Source: Pyrobaculum sp. (GTDB taxonomy: Archaea > Thermoproteota > Thermoprotei > Thermoproteales > Thermoproteaceae). Taken from it: a stretch of 6,354 bases of DNA. Both the position numbers and the translations under genes were made by a program. The stretch covers positions 1-6,354 of the forward strand of contig JAEMPK010000117.1 of NCBI GenBank assembly GCA_022759345.1, read 5' to 3'. The notes beneath the pieces were generated by a model. It was not told the DNA's origin, did no database searches, and saw only the letters and a list, made by a program, of their open reading frames with translations. This document shows positions 5,017 to 6,354 of this stretch, piece after piece (position 1 is the first letter of the stretch; every line of letters starts with the position of its first letter).

Positions 5017-6354
5017 TCAGCTGAACACCAGTTTGTCTAGGTGCGCCTTGTATCTCACCCACCATTCGTAGTAGTCGTCGTAGTCTTCGAACTTCCACTC
5101 TTTGGCTCCCAGCTCGGCGGCTAGCGTAGATACGAGGTCTCTGCTTCGTTTGCTTTCCCAGGGCATGGGCTCGGCGCCGGCGAGTTTGGCGTAGTAGGCA
5201 AGGTCTCTGTAGAGGCGGGGAGTGGGGGGTTTTACGCCGATTAATCTATAGAGGTCTGCGAGGACAGGCTCCGCCCAGCCGCGGTGGAATCTGCATATGC
5301 CCGCGTTGTCTATGTAGGCCTCAGCCACGGCGCGTTCATATGCCGACTTGGCGAAGTCCTCCGGCGGCATGAAGGTGGGGTTGTAGTTGCTCCAGTACCT
5401 CCCTTGTATGTACATGGGTGCTATTAAGCCGGGCGCCCAGTAGAAGTTGGGGGTCATGTAGCCCTCGGCGCCGAAGGCGGCGTAGACCGCCAGGTCTCTG
5501 AAGCGGTGGCCTACGGCCCTCACTCTGTCTTGGAACTTTTTCTCAAGTTCGCGGGCGGCTTTTCTTATGCCGTTTCTGGCGATGAGCGTAAGCACCTCTG
5601 TGGCGTTGTTTACAAAGTTCTCTATCAGCCTGGCGGCGAGTTTTGCGTTTTTCTTGGAGTCGTCTACGGGGCGGAACTTAGAGGGGTCGAAGGCGGGCGT
5701 GTCGTCTATGCCCACCTCCTCGGGTTTGAGGAGGCCCGTGTACACAGCGTCGAAGAGCCAAGCCACTAGATGCCCCGTCTCTATTGCGTCTAGGCCTAGC
5801 CTGTCGATTAAGTCGACGAGAGGCACCGCCTCCTCGAAGAGGTAGTTGCCTATGAAGGGCCCCACGGCGTGGAAGGACTCGTAGTCTACCTTCTTTCCCC
5901 GCCACACCTTTTTGCACACGACGGGGCAGGGCTCGCCGCAGTTGTACCAGCTTTTAGCCTTCTCGAAGACTTCCCGTTGGAAGGGCTTCCAGAACAGCTC
6001 CAGCACGAGGTCGGCGTGTCTTATCCTCTCCTCCTTAGGCATGTAGATAGATTTGTAGCCGAAGAGGGGGAGGAGGTCGCGGTAATGTGGATAGTTGACG
6101 CCGAAGGTGCCGCCTGTGCCCATCTTGGGGTCGAAGCGGTATTTTACAGTCTTCTCGTTCAGCACATCGACATACGCTTTGCCAGTTTTAGTCCTGAAGA
6201 GATTGTTTATGGCGTCTACGTCTGCTACCTTTTCGTAGAGCGGCCTCTTGGGGCCTCCTACCACTATCGCCGCCACGTTGTGGCCTTGCGCAAGCGCCGT
6301 GCCGGGGCCTCCCCTCGCCGCGAAGTCCTCGGCGCCGAGCTTAAACTCGCCGCT
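5017..6354 (-). CDS. gor: Tungsten-dependent aldehyde ferredoxin oxidoreductase family, probable glyceraldehyde-3-phosphate:ferredoxin oxidoreductase (GAPOR), C-terminal 445 residues
   Basis: The frame is open to the right window edge with no start in view, so roughly 180-200 N-terminal residues are missing, judging by the usual ~600-650 residue length. The family uses a W-bispterin site and one [4Fe-4S] cluster to oxidise aldehydes and reduce ferredoxin. Visible features, numbered from the edge: ARGGPGTALAQGHNVAAIVVGG (12-33), equivalent to the RGG pterin-contacting segment of AOR; cluster ligands C139, C143 and C147 in YNCGEPCPVVCKK, with the fourth at C354 in NAGICRFHRGW; and GLDAIETGHLVAWLFD (187-202), the pterin-binding GLD region. 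The Cys spacing x3-x3, the CGEPCPVVCK segment and CRFHRGWAE resemble GAPOR rather than classical AOR (CxxCxxxC). GAPOR would make 3-phosphoglycerate from glyceraldehyde-3-phosphate in the modified archaeal glycolysis. An internal GTG at 6276 is not a real start. Its promoter lies outside the window. Confidence 0.85.
   Translation of the reverse strand, partial: SGEFKLGAEDFAARGGPGTALAQGHNVAAIVVGGPKRPLYEKVADVDAINNLFRTKTGKAYVDVLNEKTVKYRFDPKMGTGGTFGVNYPHYRDLLPLFGYKSIYMPKEERIRHADLVLELFWKPFQREVFEKAKSWYNCGEPCPVVCKKVWRGKKVDYESFHAVGPFIGNYLFEEAVPLVDLIDRLGLDAIETGHLVAWLFDAVYTGLLKPEEVGIDDTPAFDPSKFRPVDDSKKNAKLAARLIENFVNNATEVLTLIARNGIRKAARELEKKFQDRVRAVGHRFRDLAVYAAFGAEGYMTPNFYWAPGLIAPMYIQGRYWSNYNPTFMPPEDFAKSAYERAVAEAYIDNAGICRFHRGWAEPVLADLYRLIGVKPPTPRLYRDLAYYAKLAGAEPMPWESKRSRDLVSTLAAELGAKEWKFEDYDDYYEWWVRYKAHLDKLVFS

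Noticed and set aside
5060..5090. Short TCGTAGT direct repeats near the 3' end of the GAPOR-type gene
   Set aside because: Explained by the codons of the Asp/Tyr-rich DYDDYYEW peptide. They are not an independent repeat element.

Overview
The window looks like chromosomal DNA of a hyperthermophilic crenarchaeon, most likely Pyrobaculum or a close relative in the Thermoproteales. The evidence is a GC-rich coding sequence with frequent AGG/AGA arginine and ATA isoleucine codons, a four-subunit archaeal-type pyruvate:ferredoxin oxidoreductase, a tungsten-family aldehyde oxidoreductase with glyceraldehyde-3-phosphate oxidoreductase (GAPOR) features, and TATA boxes placed for leaderless transcripts. 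The species is an inference from gene content. Nothing in the window identifies it directly.

Layout. Bases 1-307 (minus) hold the N-terminal part of an unrecognised exported protein that runs off the left edge. Its coding sequence carries a perfect 10-bp inverted repeat. Bases 379-3327 (minus) are a compact operon, transcribed right to left as porG-porD-porA-porB, whose genes overlap at ATGA-type stop/start junctions. An 82-bp divergent promoter region follows. Next on the plus strand are a D-2-hydroxyacid dehydrogenase of the glyoxylate reductase type (3410-4381) and a small NifX/FeMo-cofactor-family protein with a histidine-rich tail (4409-4786). Bases 4787-5016 hold no convincing gene but several hairpins between convergent genes. 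Bases 5017-6354 (minus) are the C-terminal two thirds of the GAPOR-type tungstoenzyme, cut by the right edge.

The genes fit ferredoxin-linked central carbon metabolism. GAPOR would oxidise glyceraldehyde-3-phosphate to 3-phosphoglycerate, and POR would oxidise pyruvate to acetyl-CoA and CO2 (or run in reverse as pyruvate synthase). Both reduce ferredoxin. The hydroxyacid dehydrogenase could act on glyoxylate, hydroxypyruvate or 3-phosphoglycerate. The NifX-like protein is a plausible metal or cofactor handler, but its partner is unknown.

The clearest regulatory signal is a TTAAAAA box whose first T lies exactly 26 nt upstream of the A of the start codon in three separate genes (starts 307, 3327 and 4409). 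It predicts leaderless mRNAs and fixes these starts. I found no CRISPR array, insertion sequence, tRNA or rRNA, and no convincing novel defence or mobile system. The least explained parts are the hairpin-rich 4787-5016 gap, the inverted repeat at 147-169, and the His-tailed NifX-like gene beside a tungstoenzyme.
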